Source of the DNA: Bacteroidota bacterium
GTDB lineage: Bacteria; Bacteroidota; Bacteroidia; Bacteroidales; Porphyromonadaceae
Direction: 5' to 3'
Assembly: GCA_023388555.1 (NCBI GenBank)
Contig: JAEWGA010000028.1
Span: 1 to 23,991 of the forward strand
DNA: 23,991 nucleotides
The notes under the pieces are model-generated. The model had not been told where the DNA came from, made no database searches, and saw only the letters and a list, made by a program, of their open reading frames with translations. Position numbers and translations under genes: made by a program. Shown here one piece after another: positions 17,408 through 23,991 of this stretch. Positions within the stretch are counted from its first letter, which is position 1. The number at the start of each line of letters is the position of its first letter.

Positions 17408-18745
17408 TTCTTTATAGAGTAAATCCAAGCCTTTACGCACAATGTATTGAAGGTCCAGCTTAGAGGTATCTACAAATTCACACACGGCAAAATCCTCGGG
17501 TGCTACTTCGTAAATACCAAGGCTTTCCATTTTATCTATATCGAAGGCGATGATAGCCTTGATAAGATATTCGGGGTAGATGTCGAATGGGAAAACCTTA
17601 TCGTACTCATTGGACATAATAATTGCACGTTCTCCACCCCTGAGCCTTGCATCTATGTCGTACTTTTTGGACGTGAGAAACGAGGGGTAGGTACGGCTCA
17701 TGCTAAACTTATTAAAGCCCGGAACTGCCCAACCGAACAATTCATGTACATCGTCGCCTTCAGGAATCACGGTTATTTGGTTAGAGTAGGGGCTAAGGGC
17801 ATCGTACTCGGCATCCACCATACGGCCAGTAAGGGGGTCACCATCGATAATACGTACATGCTCGGTTCCGTTGCTTAAGCGGCTGGCTACTAAATGGCGC
17901 ACACTACAACCGGGTAATACGTTTACATAGCCACGCGTTTCCAGCTTGGAGCCAGTGAGGGCTATGCATTTGCTCATATCCACTTTCCCGGTAGCAAGGA
18001 ACCGCCCTATTAGGATAAGCTCTGTGATGCTAAGCGTCCAAACCACCTCTCCTTTATTTACTGGGCGAACATGGTTAATAAGCACACCTACATTCCCTGC
18101 GGGGTGTGCTCCTTGTACTTGGTACACCTCGCAATTTTTTGGGCAAAGGGTGCTGTTAGCAGGAACTCCCATCACCACCGAACCATATGTTAGCTTCCGG
18201 AGGGCATCCACAGCGAGCTGGATGTGATCAAGGTCGTTCTTAAGCACATAGTTTACATCTGGTGCCAAAGGTGCGGTTAGGTTGGCTGTAATAAAGATGT
18301 CCCGTGGGGCTACAGTGGGGAGTGCCACGTAGTCGTAGGGGCGTTGGCGGATGAGGGCTAACATACCCGATGCTTGCAACAGGTGCAGGATATCCATCCT
18401 TTCCATGGTAGCCACCGAGGATACATCGTAGGATTCGTACGCTTGGGTAGCCTCGGGTTGTATGTCCACGCTAAGTATTTTACGTTTTGCCCCTCGGCGA
18501 ATCTCCTTCACCACTCCACTCACAGGAGAGGTTATTTTTAAATCGGGGCAGTTTTTGTGGTACATTACCGGTGTTCCGGCCAAAACCCTATCTCCAGCCT
18601 GCACAAGCAACTTAGGGAGGAAGCCTGGATAGTGATCGGGTACCACACCGTACAAGTCTCCTTGTACTACCTGAAGATCCACCTTGGGCGCCTCGCCTTG
18701 CAAGCGAATATTCAGACCTTTCTTGATTTTGATCACATTTGCCAT
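17399..18745 (-). CDS. nqrA: Na+-NQR subunit A
   Basis: A peripheral cytoplasmic subunit of the sodium pump, implicated in quinone binding near the membrane. It lacks membrane helices. The start is set at the ATG at 18743-18745 (MANVIKIKKGLNIRLQG), giving 448 residues, the usual family length. An in-frame longer version from 18793 adds 16 hydrophobic residues, but the -7 promoter element at 18783-18790 puts transcription start downstream of that codon, so the longer version is excluded. Landmarks include VVPDHYPGFLPKLLVQAGDRVLAGTPV near the N-terminus and ITVIPEGDDVHELFGW in the second half. It is the first gene of nqrABCDEF. Confidence 0.96.
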   Translation of the reverse strand: MANVIKIKKGLNIRLQGEAPKVDLQVVQGDLYGVVPDHYPGFLPKLLVQAGDRVLAGTPVMYHKNCPDLKITSPVSGVVKEIRRGAKRKILSVDIQPEATQAYESYDVSSVATMERMDILHLLQASGMLALIRQRPYDYVALPTVAPRDIFITANLTAPLAPDVNYVLKNDLDHIQLAVDALRKLTYGSVVMGVPANSTLCPKNCEVYQVQGAHPAGNVGVLINHVRPVNKGEVVWTLSITELILIGRFLATGKVDMSKCIALTGSKLETRGYVNVLPGCSVRHLVASRLSNGTEHVRIIDGDPLTGRMVDAEYDALSPYSNQITVIPEGDDVHELFGWAVPGFNKFSMSRTYPSFLTSKKYDIDARLRGGERAIIMSNEYDKVFPFDIYPEYLIKAIIAFDIDKMESLGIYEVAPEDFAVCEFVDTSKLDLQYIVRKGLDLLYKEMN

Positions 18746-18782
18746 AAGTATAAGCAATAACAATTGTGGATAATATTCCGTA

Positions 18783-18790
18783 CAAAGGTA
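18783..18790 (-). promoter_or_regulatory. -7 element of the nqr operon promoter
   Basis: The minus strand reads TACCTTTG, a full match to TAnnTTTG. About 19-21 bases upstream is a T-rich CTTTT in place of the TTTG -33 element. Transcription would start near 18775, about 30 bases before the nqrA ATG. Confidence 0.65.
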
Positions 18791-18795
18791 CATTA

Positions 18796-18834
18796 AATTA
18801 GGTGTTGAAAAGCATTTTTCGCACCTAATTAGGT
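18796..18834. promoter_or_regulatory. Palindromic operator-like site at the nqr promoter
   Basis: A perfect 12-base palindrome ACCTAATTAGGT lies at 18823-18834. A further half-site AATTAGGTG (18796-18804) is an exact inverted match to CACCTAATT (18822-18830), and a direct repeat of AATTAGGT at 31-base spacing. The single half-site falls between the -7 and -33 positions, and the palindrome lies just upstream of -33. This arrangement is typical of a binding site for a dimeric regulator. The regulator is unknown. Confidence 0.45.
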
Positions 18835-18894
18835 ATTTATTTAAGCAATACTGCCTTCCTTTTGTCTCCTTTGCTTTGTAAACGTGCCGAACAG

Positions 18895-19746
18895 TTAAGC
18901 GGGGTCGGGTAAATTAAAGGTATCTCCATCCTTTATGTTTCCTGCCCTATACCCCTTATATAGCCAGGCTGCTCGTTGGGCGGATGTGCCGTGGTTAAAG
19001 GCATCGGGCACAACATAGCCTTGGGCTTCCATTTGTAATTTGTCATCTCCTATAGCCTCTGCGGCCCTGATTCCTTCTTCAATATCACCTGGCTCTAAGG
19101 AGCTAAACATCTTATTGTCGTAATGTGCCCACACGCCAGCGTAGTAGTCGGCCTGGAGCTCCAACCTTACGCTTAGGGCGTTTGCCTCTTTTTTGTTCAT
19201 TTGTTGCATGGCCGAGTGCACTTTATCCAGCGTTCCTAATAAGTGTTGTACGTGATGCCCTACTTCGTGAGCAATAACGTAGGCATAGGCGAAGTCTCCT
19301 GTTGCGCCAAAACGATCTTTCATTTCCTGGAAAAAGGAGAGGTCTATGTACAAACACTGGTCCGCCGAACAGTAGAAGGGTCCCATTTGTGAGCTTGCGG
19401 CACCGCACCCGCTTTGAACGGCTTGGGTGTATAATACCATTTTGGGCGGGGTGTATTGCATACCGTGCTCTTTAAATATGGCAGTCCAAACATCCTCTGT
19501 GCCAGCGAGGATTTGTCGCGAGAACTTAGCAAGCTCCTCTTCTTGTTGGGTAGGCACATATTCCTGTGTTGTTTGGGCTGGAGGTGCAGCCAAGTGCCCC
19601 CGAATAACCTCCATTGGGTTTCCGCCGAGCATCCATACAATTAGCCCAACTATTATTGTTCCGCCAATGCCCAAGGATGCCTTCCCAACGCTTCGGCCGC
19701 GGCGGTCCTGGACGTTTCCACTTTCTCGCCTTCCTGTTAGTTTCAT
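18895..19746 (-). CDS. ypfJ: YpfJ-type neutral zinc metallopeptidase
   Basis: A predicted membrane-anchored zinc protease of the YpfJ/KPN_02809 family (Zn_peptidase). A short basic N-terminus is followed by one hydrophobic segment (about 24-40), then a catalytic domain outside the inner membrane. The motif AHEVGHHVQ (159-167) gives zinc ligands His160 and His164 and catalytic Glu161; the downstream RLELQADYYAG (194-204) holds the likely third ligand. GCGAASSQMGPFYCSADQC (113-131) and YIDLSFF are family signatures. At 283 residues it has normal length. The physiological substrate is not known. It has its own -7 element and ends 101 bases before the nqr promoter region; no clear terminator separates it from nqrA. 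Confidence 0.9.
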   Translation of the reverse strand: MKLTGRRESGNVQDRRGRSVGKASLGIGGTIIVGLIVWMLGGNPMEVIRGHLAAPPAQTTQEYVPTQQEEELAKFSRQILAGTEDVWTAIFKEHGMQYTPPKMVLYTQAVQSGCGAASSQMGPFYCSADQCLYIDLSFFQEMKDRFGATGDFAYAYVIAHEVGHHVQHLLGTLDKVHSAMQQMNKKEANALSVRLELQADYYAGVWAHYDNKMFSSLEPGDIEEGIRAAEAIGDDKLQMEAQGYVVPDAFNHGTSAQRAAWLYKGYRAGNIKDGDTFNLPDPA

Positions 19747-19797
19747 ATGTCGTTTAATTTATAGTAACCATTGGTTGTTGTCACCTATATTTGGGGT

Positions 19798-19805
19798 CAA
19801 AGATA
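19798..19805 (-). promoter_or_regulatory. -7 element of the metallopeptidase promoter
   Basis: The minus strand reads TATCTTTG, a full TAnnTTTG match; no good -33 element is seen. The start would be near 19790, with a leader of about 45 bases. Confidence 0.6.
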
Positions 19806-19918
19806 CTATAATCCCGTGGCTATTTACGATAGGCCAGGAGGTTTTTAGGAAACAGGAGGTATAACGCACTTATTAGGAAGGCGCTGCAAAATGGCTGTAT
19901 AGTGGCTGTTGAGGGGGT

Positions 19919-19962
19919 AAAAAAAGGCGTGCCAATGGCAAAAGCCACGACACGCCAAAAAA
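19919..19962 (-). terminator. Terminator of fusA2
   Basis: Arms GGCGTG (19926-19931) and CACGCC (19951-19956), with an inner stem TGGC/GCCA (19936-19939 and 19944-19947) around AAAA, are flanked by A7 on the left and A6 on the right. On the minus strand the stem is followed by T7. It lies about 145 bases after the fusA2 stop, so the transcript has an unusually long trailer. Confidence 0.82.
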
Positions 19963-20107
19963 CACATGTAAAGTTCAAAACACAAAACAGTTTAATGCAG
20001 GGCTAAAGAGGCGTACTAAAACGGCTCCAAGCCAAACATTGTAATAATGCTATAAGTTGAACGTTTAACATATTCACCTTAATAAAAGAGGGTAAGTACA
20101 GTTATAG

Positions 20108-22255
20108 TTACTCTTCCTCTTGGTAAGATGCCAGCAACTTATCTTGTATGTCTTGGGGTACTAATTCGTAGCTGGCAAATTTCATGGTAAACGAAGCCCG
20201 TCCTCCGGTAAGGGAGCTGAGGGAGGTGGAGTAGTCGGATAGTTCTTTCAGTGGTACTTTGGCCTGAATTTTCTCGTACCCTTTGGCACTATCCATACCC
20301 ATAATAAGCGCACGCCTACCTTGCAAGTCGCTCATAACATCGCCCATATAGTCGGCCGGAACCGAAACCACCACATCATATATAGGCTCTAACACTTTAG
20401 GTGCGGCTTCTTTAAAGGCCGTGCTGAAAGCGTTTCTGCCAGCCAGCATAAAGGAGACTTCGTTACTGTCCACGGGGTGCATTTTTCCGTCGTACACAAT
20501 AACCCTAACATCTCGGGCGTAGGATCCAGTTAAAGGACCTTGTTCCATGCGGGACATTACCCCTTTTAGTATGGCGGGCAGGAAGCGGGCATCTATGGCA
20601 CCACCAACAATGCTGTTAACGAATACCAACTTGCCGCCCCATGCTAAGTCGATGGTTTGTGTATCTCGTGGCGTTATTTTGAATTCCTGTCCGCCAAACT
20701 TATAGGTGGCAGGCTCGGGCATACCCTCTTTATAAGGCTCAACAATAAGGTGTACTTCACCAAACTGTCCTGCTCCTCCCGACTGTTTTTTATGTCTATA
20801 ATCGGCACGGGCACTCTTGGTAATAGTTTCGCGGTAAGGTATTTTGGGTTCGTCAAATACCACTTGTAGTTTTTCGTTGTTTTCTATTCTCCATTTAAGC
20901 GTTCTTAAATGGAATTCGCCTTGGCCATGCACTAACAGTTGTTTGAGTTCTTTGGATTGCTCTACCACCCAGGTAGGGTCCTCGCTTTTCATTTTGTTTA
21001 GTACTTCGCTAAGCTTTTCCGCATCGCTTTCGTTTGCGGGGCGTATGGCCCTGCGGTATTTGGACTCTGGGTACTCTACCATTGGGTACTGGTAGTCGCA
21101 CCCTTTGGCGTTAAGCGAGTGTCCAAGTTTTATTTCTTTCAGTTTAACAGTGGCGCCGATATCCCCTGCGCACATTTCGGAAACTCTTTCGCGGTTTTGT
21201 CCAGCGGGTACAAATAATTGCGATAGCCGTTCTTTGGTTTCGCGCTTGGGGTTGTACAAATCGTCACCTTCCCTAACGGTACCACTCATCACCTTAAAGT
21301 AATCCACTTCGCCAATATGTGGTTCTACTGTTGTTTTAAAGAAGTAGAGGCTGGCGGGTCCGCTGGCATCGGGTTTAACGGTTTCTCCGGCAATGGTGGT
21401 TGGGGGTGTCATTTTGTCGGTGCAAGGCACTACATTGCCCAAGAATTCCAAGGTTCGCCTAACGCACATATCTTTTTCGGCACTCACACAAAAAACAGGA
21501 TACATATCCCGCGATATAAGCCCTTTACGTATACCTTGGCGCATCTCTTCTTCGGTGAGGGTCTCTTTGCTGAAGAAGGTATCCATTAGGGTTTCATCGT
21601 TTTCGGCAGCAGCTTCAACCAGTGCTTGGTGGTACTCTAATGCTTTTGGTTTTTGGTCTTCGGGGATGTCGAATACTTCGGGTACACCACCTTCGGGCTT
21701 CCAGCGGTACATTTTCATTTTTAGCACATCCACAACCTCGTTAAATCCTGCGCCTGTTTTTGTGGGGTATTGTACGGGAACTACCTTTGCTCCATAACGT
21801 TCTTTCAGCTGTGCAAGGGCGTTATCATAGTCGGCTTTATCATGGTCCAGCTGGTTTATAATAAATATTACCGGCTTCTGGAATTTTTCGGTGTATCGGA
21901 ATTGGTTAATAAGCCCCACCTCTACTCCGTATTGGGCGTTTACAACCATTAGGGCAGTATCTGTTACCGCCAAAGCCGATACTGTAGCACCTATAAAATC
22001 GTCGGAGCCAGGGCAGTCAATAAAGTTTAGTTTGCGGTCCTGCCAATGCACAGAAAAAACGGTGGAGAATACGGAGTATCCGTAATCCTTTTCTACGGGA
22101 AAGTAGTCGCATACAGTATTCCCTGCGCCTACTGTTCCTCTTCGTTTAATAACGCCTGCTTCAAAAAGCATTGCCTCTGCCAAGGTTGTTTTACCCGAGC
22201 CAGAGCTACCCAATATGGAAATGTTTTTTAGTTCTTCTGTCTTGTAAACCTTCAT
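20108..22255 (-). CDS. fusA2: Elongation factor G paralogue EF-G2
   Basis: A 715-residue translocation factor with all five EF-G domains. Its GTPase centre differs from canonical EF-G: G1 is GSSGSGKTT (16-24); the switch I RGIT is YGYS (58-61); G3 is DCPGSDDF (80-87) instead of DTPGHVDF, so the catalytic His is Ser84; and G4 is NQLD (134-137) instead of NKMD. Domain IV keeps the tip loops QSGGAGQFG (491-499) and MHPVDSNE with His593, but carries an extra stretch of about 26-27 residues between about 514 and 543, before FVNSIVGG. Published work on Bacteroides thetaiotaomicron EF-G2 describes a paralogue that translocates without GTP hydrolysis during carbon starvation and needs a unique 26-residue region, which fits this protein. 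A canonical fusA is expected elsewhere in the genome. The gene appears monocistronic. Confidence 0.92.
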   Translation of the reverse strand: MKVYKTEELKNISILGSSGSGKTTLAEAMLFEAGVIKRRGTVGAGNTVCDYFPVEKDYGYSVFSTVFSVHWQDRKLNFIDCPGSDDFIGATVSALAVTDTALMVVNAQYGVEVGLINQFRYTEKFQKPVIFIINQLDHDKADYDNALAQLKERYGAKVVPVQYPTKTGAGFNEVVDVLKMKMYRWKPEGGVPEVFDIPEDQKPKALEYHQALVEAAAENDETLMDTFFSKETLTEEEMRQGIRKGLISRDMYPVFCVSAEKDMCVRRTLEFLGNVVPCTDKMTPPTTIAGETVKPDASGPASLYFFKTTVEPHIGEVDYFKVMSGTVREGDDLYNPKRETKERLSQLFVPAGQNRERVSEMCAGDIGATVKLKEIKLGHSLNAKGCDYQYPMVEYPESKYRRAIRPANESDAEKLSEVLNKMKSEDPTWVVEQSKELKQLLVHGQGEFHLRTLKWRIENNEKLQVVFDEPKIPYRETITKSARADYRHKKQSGGAGQFGEVHLIVEPYKEGMPEPATYKFGGQEFKITPRDTQTIDLAWGGKLVFVNSIVGGAIDARFLPAILKGVMSRMEQGPLTGSYARDVRVIVYDGKMHPVDSNEVSFMLAGRNAFSTAFKEAAPKVLEPIYDVVVSVPADYMGDVMSDLQGRRALIMGMDSAKGYEKIQAKVPLKELSDYSTSLSSLTGGRASFTMKFASYELVPQDIQDKLLASYQEEE

Positions 22256-22317
22256 AGTACAAGTGTTTCAGATTAATTATTAGATACATTGAACACGGAC
22301 TCGAGTTGGGGGCTTGT

Positions 22318-22333
22318 TTGTAGGCTCCTACAA
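22318..22333. promoter_or_regulatory. Palindrome upstream of fusA2
   Basis: Arms TTGTAGG (22318-22324) and CCTACAA (22327-22333) are perfectly complementary around a 2-base centre, about 63-78 bases before the fusA2 start. It could be a regulator site; in B. thetaiotaomicron fusA2 is under the CRP-like regulator Cur, whose site I cannot match from memory. It could instead be a hairpin in the fusA2 leader. A weak -7-like TATTTTGG lies further upstream on the minus strand. Confidence 0.3.
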
Positions 22334-22521
22334 GTCGGGTGTTCTTTTCTTGGCATTCCCAAAATAAAAACAATATCCGATATAGCCAACTGTTGGGGGC
22401 GAATTTTATATATTTTCTCTTTTCCGAGGAGGCTAAAAGCGCTCACCAATACACGTACTCCCGAGGCTTATTTATAGTGCTCCGGGCTTTTAGTGGCGCT
22501 GTAGTTGTAGTTGGAGAACGG

Positions 22522-23541
22522 TTAGTTCAGGTATTGCAGTAGCGCATTTATCAGTGCTTCGTTGGCTTCTGCGTGTTGGGCCGTAATACGTATTTCGTTG
22601 GGTGCAAGGTCTATATCATCTTGCTGTGTACCAACTTTTATGGCATGTTCTTGCAAAAGGTAATTGTGTAGGGCTGTAACATCGTGGTTACGTAGCTGAA
22701 CAACGAAATAGGGAGTGTTTGTGTAAACTACTTTTAAGCCCTCTATTTTGCTTAGTTCTTTAACAAGGTCCTGTGCTATCCGGTGCCATTTACGAATAGG
22801 TATGGTAAACTGTGCTGGGTGAATTAAAATGTAACGGATAGCCTCCATAGCCAGTGTGCTTACGCACCGTGGAGTGTACTCCCTGTCCAATATTTGTATC
22901 ACCTTGGCAGGGGCAACAATGTATCCTACCCGCATCCCAGGCAGGTTGTAAGTGCACGAGAAGGAGGACAGCACAATTAAGTTTGGGTACTTCTTTATAT
23001 CGGAAGGTTTAATGGTATCCTCCAAAGCGAAAGCCGAGGTGGATAGGTCTATAATAAAAGTAACCTGCGGGTAGGCTTTTAATAGGTGTACTAACGACTT
23101 CCGTGTAGGGAGTGTTCCCGTAACAGCGTTTGGGGTACTTATCCAGCAGTAGTCTGCCCCTGTTAAAGGCAACTTATCGAAGTCGGTTTGGTCGGGCACC
23201 TCTGTAATGTCATGCCCCGCAATTTCCAGGGCGTGCTTAAACTCTATGTTTGCGGGGGTAAGCACTACGGACTTTGCTTTTTCTGCAACCCGGGCTATTA
23301 AATGGATGGCTCCGGTAGCACCATCGGTAACCAACAGCTGGTTTTCTGCTACCTCTATACGGCGCGATAGTAAACGCCCTATTGTTTCGGCAAAACGCTC
23401 GGGGTAGGAACTCACCAACCCAATGCTTTCCCGCAAGTGTTCTTTTAGCTTAGCCAAATCGGCCCCGTACCACATGGTGGAGCTAAAATCGTATTTCACT
23501 TCTATTCCCGACGCTGTATGTGTCTCCTTCCTTTTTGTCAT
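22522..23541 (-). CDS. HisC/CobD-like aminotransferase-fold protein lacking the PLP lysine
   Basis: A 339-residue protein of fold-type I aminotransferases, nearest in pattern to histidinol-phosphate aminotransferase and threonine-phosphate decarboxylase. Recognisable landmarks are SSYPE (44-48), DGATGAIHL (73-81, PLP phosphate region), STPNAVTGTLP (135-145, the NPNNPTG motif, with Asn138), IIDLST with Asp165 (the Asp that contacts the PLP ring nitrogen), GMRVGY (202-207) and EIRIT with Arg318. The Schiff-base lysine expected in SFSKxYxLPGxRxGY is Cys196: the text reads SSFSCTYNLPGMRVGY, codon TGC. The usual Tyr after the Asp (DEAY) is also missing. The protein is otherwise intact and full length, so it may be a pseudoenzyme or use other chemistry. 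It has its own promoter and lies downstream of a nitrilase-family gene. Confidence 0.85.
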   Translation of the reverse strand: MTKRKETHTASGIEVKYDFSSTMWYGADLAKLKEHLRESIGLVSSYPERFAETIGRLLSRRIEVAENQLLVTDGATGAIHLIARVAEKAKSVVLTPANIEFKHALEIAGHDITEVPDQTDFDKLPLTGADYCWISTPNAVTGTLPTRKSLVHLLKAYPQVTFIIDLSTSAFALEDTIKPSDIKKYPNLIVLSSFSCTYNLPGMRVGYIVAPAKVIQILDREYTPRCVSTLAMEAIRYILIHPAQFTIPIRKWHRIAQDLVKELSKIEGLKVVYTNTPYFVVQLRNHDVTALHNYLLQEHAIKVGTQQDDIDLAPNEIRITAQHAEANEALINALLQYLN

Positions 23542-23842
23542 ATTTTTATCCTTAAAGCAGTTGGGTTTATATTACAGTTCTTACAAGCACAAAGGTAGGT
23601 ATTTTTAAGAACCCTTGTGGATAATACAAGGGAGCAAGTGCTGCATTAAATAGCTCATGTCTTTTGGCGGTTGCCCTATTTTTATGCAAGCGTTTTTTGG
23701 GGGGGAAATGAAGTGGAGAAATCCGTTATTGGGGTTTGGCCCCATTGCCTAAGGTTCCGGAATAAACGTTTCGTTTCTTTCTCCCTGCAGTTAAAATTCT
23801 TGCTGGTGCGGCAGCCACTTCCAAACATAAAAGAGATATTTG
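23542..23842. other. Intergenic region upstream of the aminotransferase-like gene
   Basis: About 300 bases containing the promoter of the aminotransferase-like gene near its left end. The rest shows a T6G7 run (23693-23705) and a weak GGGG/CCCC hairpin near 23735, but no terminator with a U-run and no convincing gene. The + strand reading frame across 23671-23895 overlaps the real nitrilase frame on the other strand and lacks coding features. Confidence 0.6.
23590..23597 (-). promoter_or_regulatory. -7 element of the aminotransferase-like gene, flanked by an inverted repeat
   Basis: The minus strand reads TACCTTTG, a full TAnnTTTG match, placing the start near 23582 with a leader of about 40 bases. 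A perfect 7-base inverted repeat, GTTCTTA (23577-23583) and TAAGAAC (23606-23612), brackets this element, which would suit a repressor. Confidence 0.55.
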
Positions 23843-23991
23843 CTATTCCTTGTGGCACAATAATACAAACGGGTCCTGGTTATCCAAATGGTTAAATTTG
23901 GCTCGGTACTTTTCCAATTTCTCCCTTTCTATGGTGTAATGCACAACGCCCTCTTGGTGGGGTGTAACCTGGGCCACTGCTTGCCCTATTG
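23843..23991 (-). CDS. Nitrilase-family amidohydrolase (omega-amidase-like), C-terminal fragment
   Basis: An open minus-strand frame enters from the right edge and ends with TAG at 23843-23845, leaving 48 residues. The end reads EREKLEKYRAKFNHLDNQDP then FVLLCHKE. The pattern of a final beta-strand (GVVHYTI), LEKYRAKF and then a D-x-D/N-x-F near the terminus is that of carbon-nitrogen hydrolases of the YafV/omega-amidase type, where the usual text is close to LxxYRxKFPxxxDxDxF. Those enzymes hydrolyse alpha-ketoglutaramate and similar omega-amides. The catalytic Glu-Lys-Cys residues lie outside the window. It is short and its start is missing, so the family call rests on the tail alone. Confidence 0.7.
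   Translation of the reverse strand, partial: IGQAVAQVTPHQEGVVHYTIEREKLEKYRAKFNHLDNQDPFVLLCHKE

Larger units (their letters stand above)
19747..20107. other. Intergenic region between fusA2 and the metallopeptidase gene
   Basis: These 361 bases hold the fusA2 3' trailer (about 145 bases), the fusA2 terminator (19919-19962), two direct repeats of CAGGAGGT (19835-19842 and 19853-19860), and the metallopeptidase promoter (19798-19805). No small gene or structured RNA was recognised. Confidence 0.7.

Noticed and set aside
18746..18793. Longer nqrA starting at 18793
   Set aside because: The consensus -7 element at 18783-18790 lies inside the extension, and the shorter form has the usual NqrA length and N-terminus.
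22433..22493. Inverted repeat CTAAAAGC/GCTTTTAG in the gap before fusA2
   Set aside because: The arms are short, A/T-rich and 45 bases apart with no U-run, so neither a terminator nor an operator can be supported.
23671..23895. 74-residue + strand frame near the right edge
   Set aside because: It overlaps the nitrilase tail on the other strand, which matches a known family ending; the + frame has no recognisable features.
1..23991. CRISPR array, tRNA or rRNA genes, intact insertion sequence, toxin-antitoxin or defence cluster
   Set aside because: No regularly spaced repeats, tRNA-like cloverleaf, transposase or defence gene pattern was found on reading both strands; the gene content is mostly housekeeping plus one SusCD locus.

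Overview
The window looks like chromosomal DNA of a Bacteroidetes, most likely a member of the order Bacteroidales. The evidence is a SusC/SusD outer-membrane pair with a DUF1735-type lipoprotein, a complete Na+-translocating NADH:quinone reductase operon, a second EF-G of the Bacteroides EF-G2 type, promoters with the Bacteroidetes -7 element TAnnTTTG, and few Shine-Dalgarno sequences. I cannot name the genus from the sequence alone.

Layout, left to right. aroA (shikimate pathway) is cut by the left edge and is the only + strand gene; it ends at a strong terminator near 1.3 kb. Every other gene is on the minus strand, so transcription runs from high to low coordinates. In that direction: (1) the tail of a nitrilase-family amidohydrolase entering from the right edge (23.84-23.99 kb); (2) a HisC/CobD-like aminotransferase-fold protein in which the PLP-binding lysine is replaced by cysteine; (3) fusA2, an EF-G paralogue with an altered GTPase centre and an insertion of about 26 residues in domain IV; (4) a YpfJ-type zinc metallopeptidase; (5) nqrABCDEF, closed by a terminator; (6) udk-hflX, overlapping by 8 bases and closed by a terminator; (7) an MFS transporter and an NlpE-like lipoprotein; (8) an intergenic stretch of about 800 bases holding a decayed coiled-coil gene on the minus strand and the susC promoter; (9) the susC-susD-DUF1735/F5-8C operon.

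How the genes fit together. The nqr operon builds the sodium pump that links NADH oxidation to a sodium gradient. SusC/SusD plus the surface lipoprotein form a TonB-dependent uptake unit, probably for a glycan, but no glycoside hydrolase or dedicated regulator lies next to it. EF-G2 in Bacteroides supports slow translation under carbon starvation, and the motif changes seen here fit a factor that does not hydrolyse GTP. The nitrilase fragment beside an aminotransferase-like gene recalls the glutamine transaminase/omega-amidase pairing, but the neighbour lacks its catalytic lysine.

No tRNA, rRNA, CRISPR array, intact insertion sequence or recognisable defence island was seen. The observations most worth following are the lysine-less aminotransferase homologue, the EF-G2 signature, the palindromic operator-like site at the nqr promoter, and the pseudogene remnant upstream of susC.
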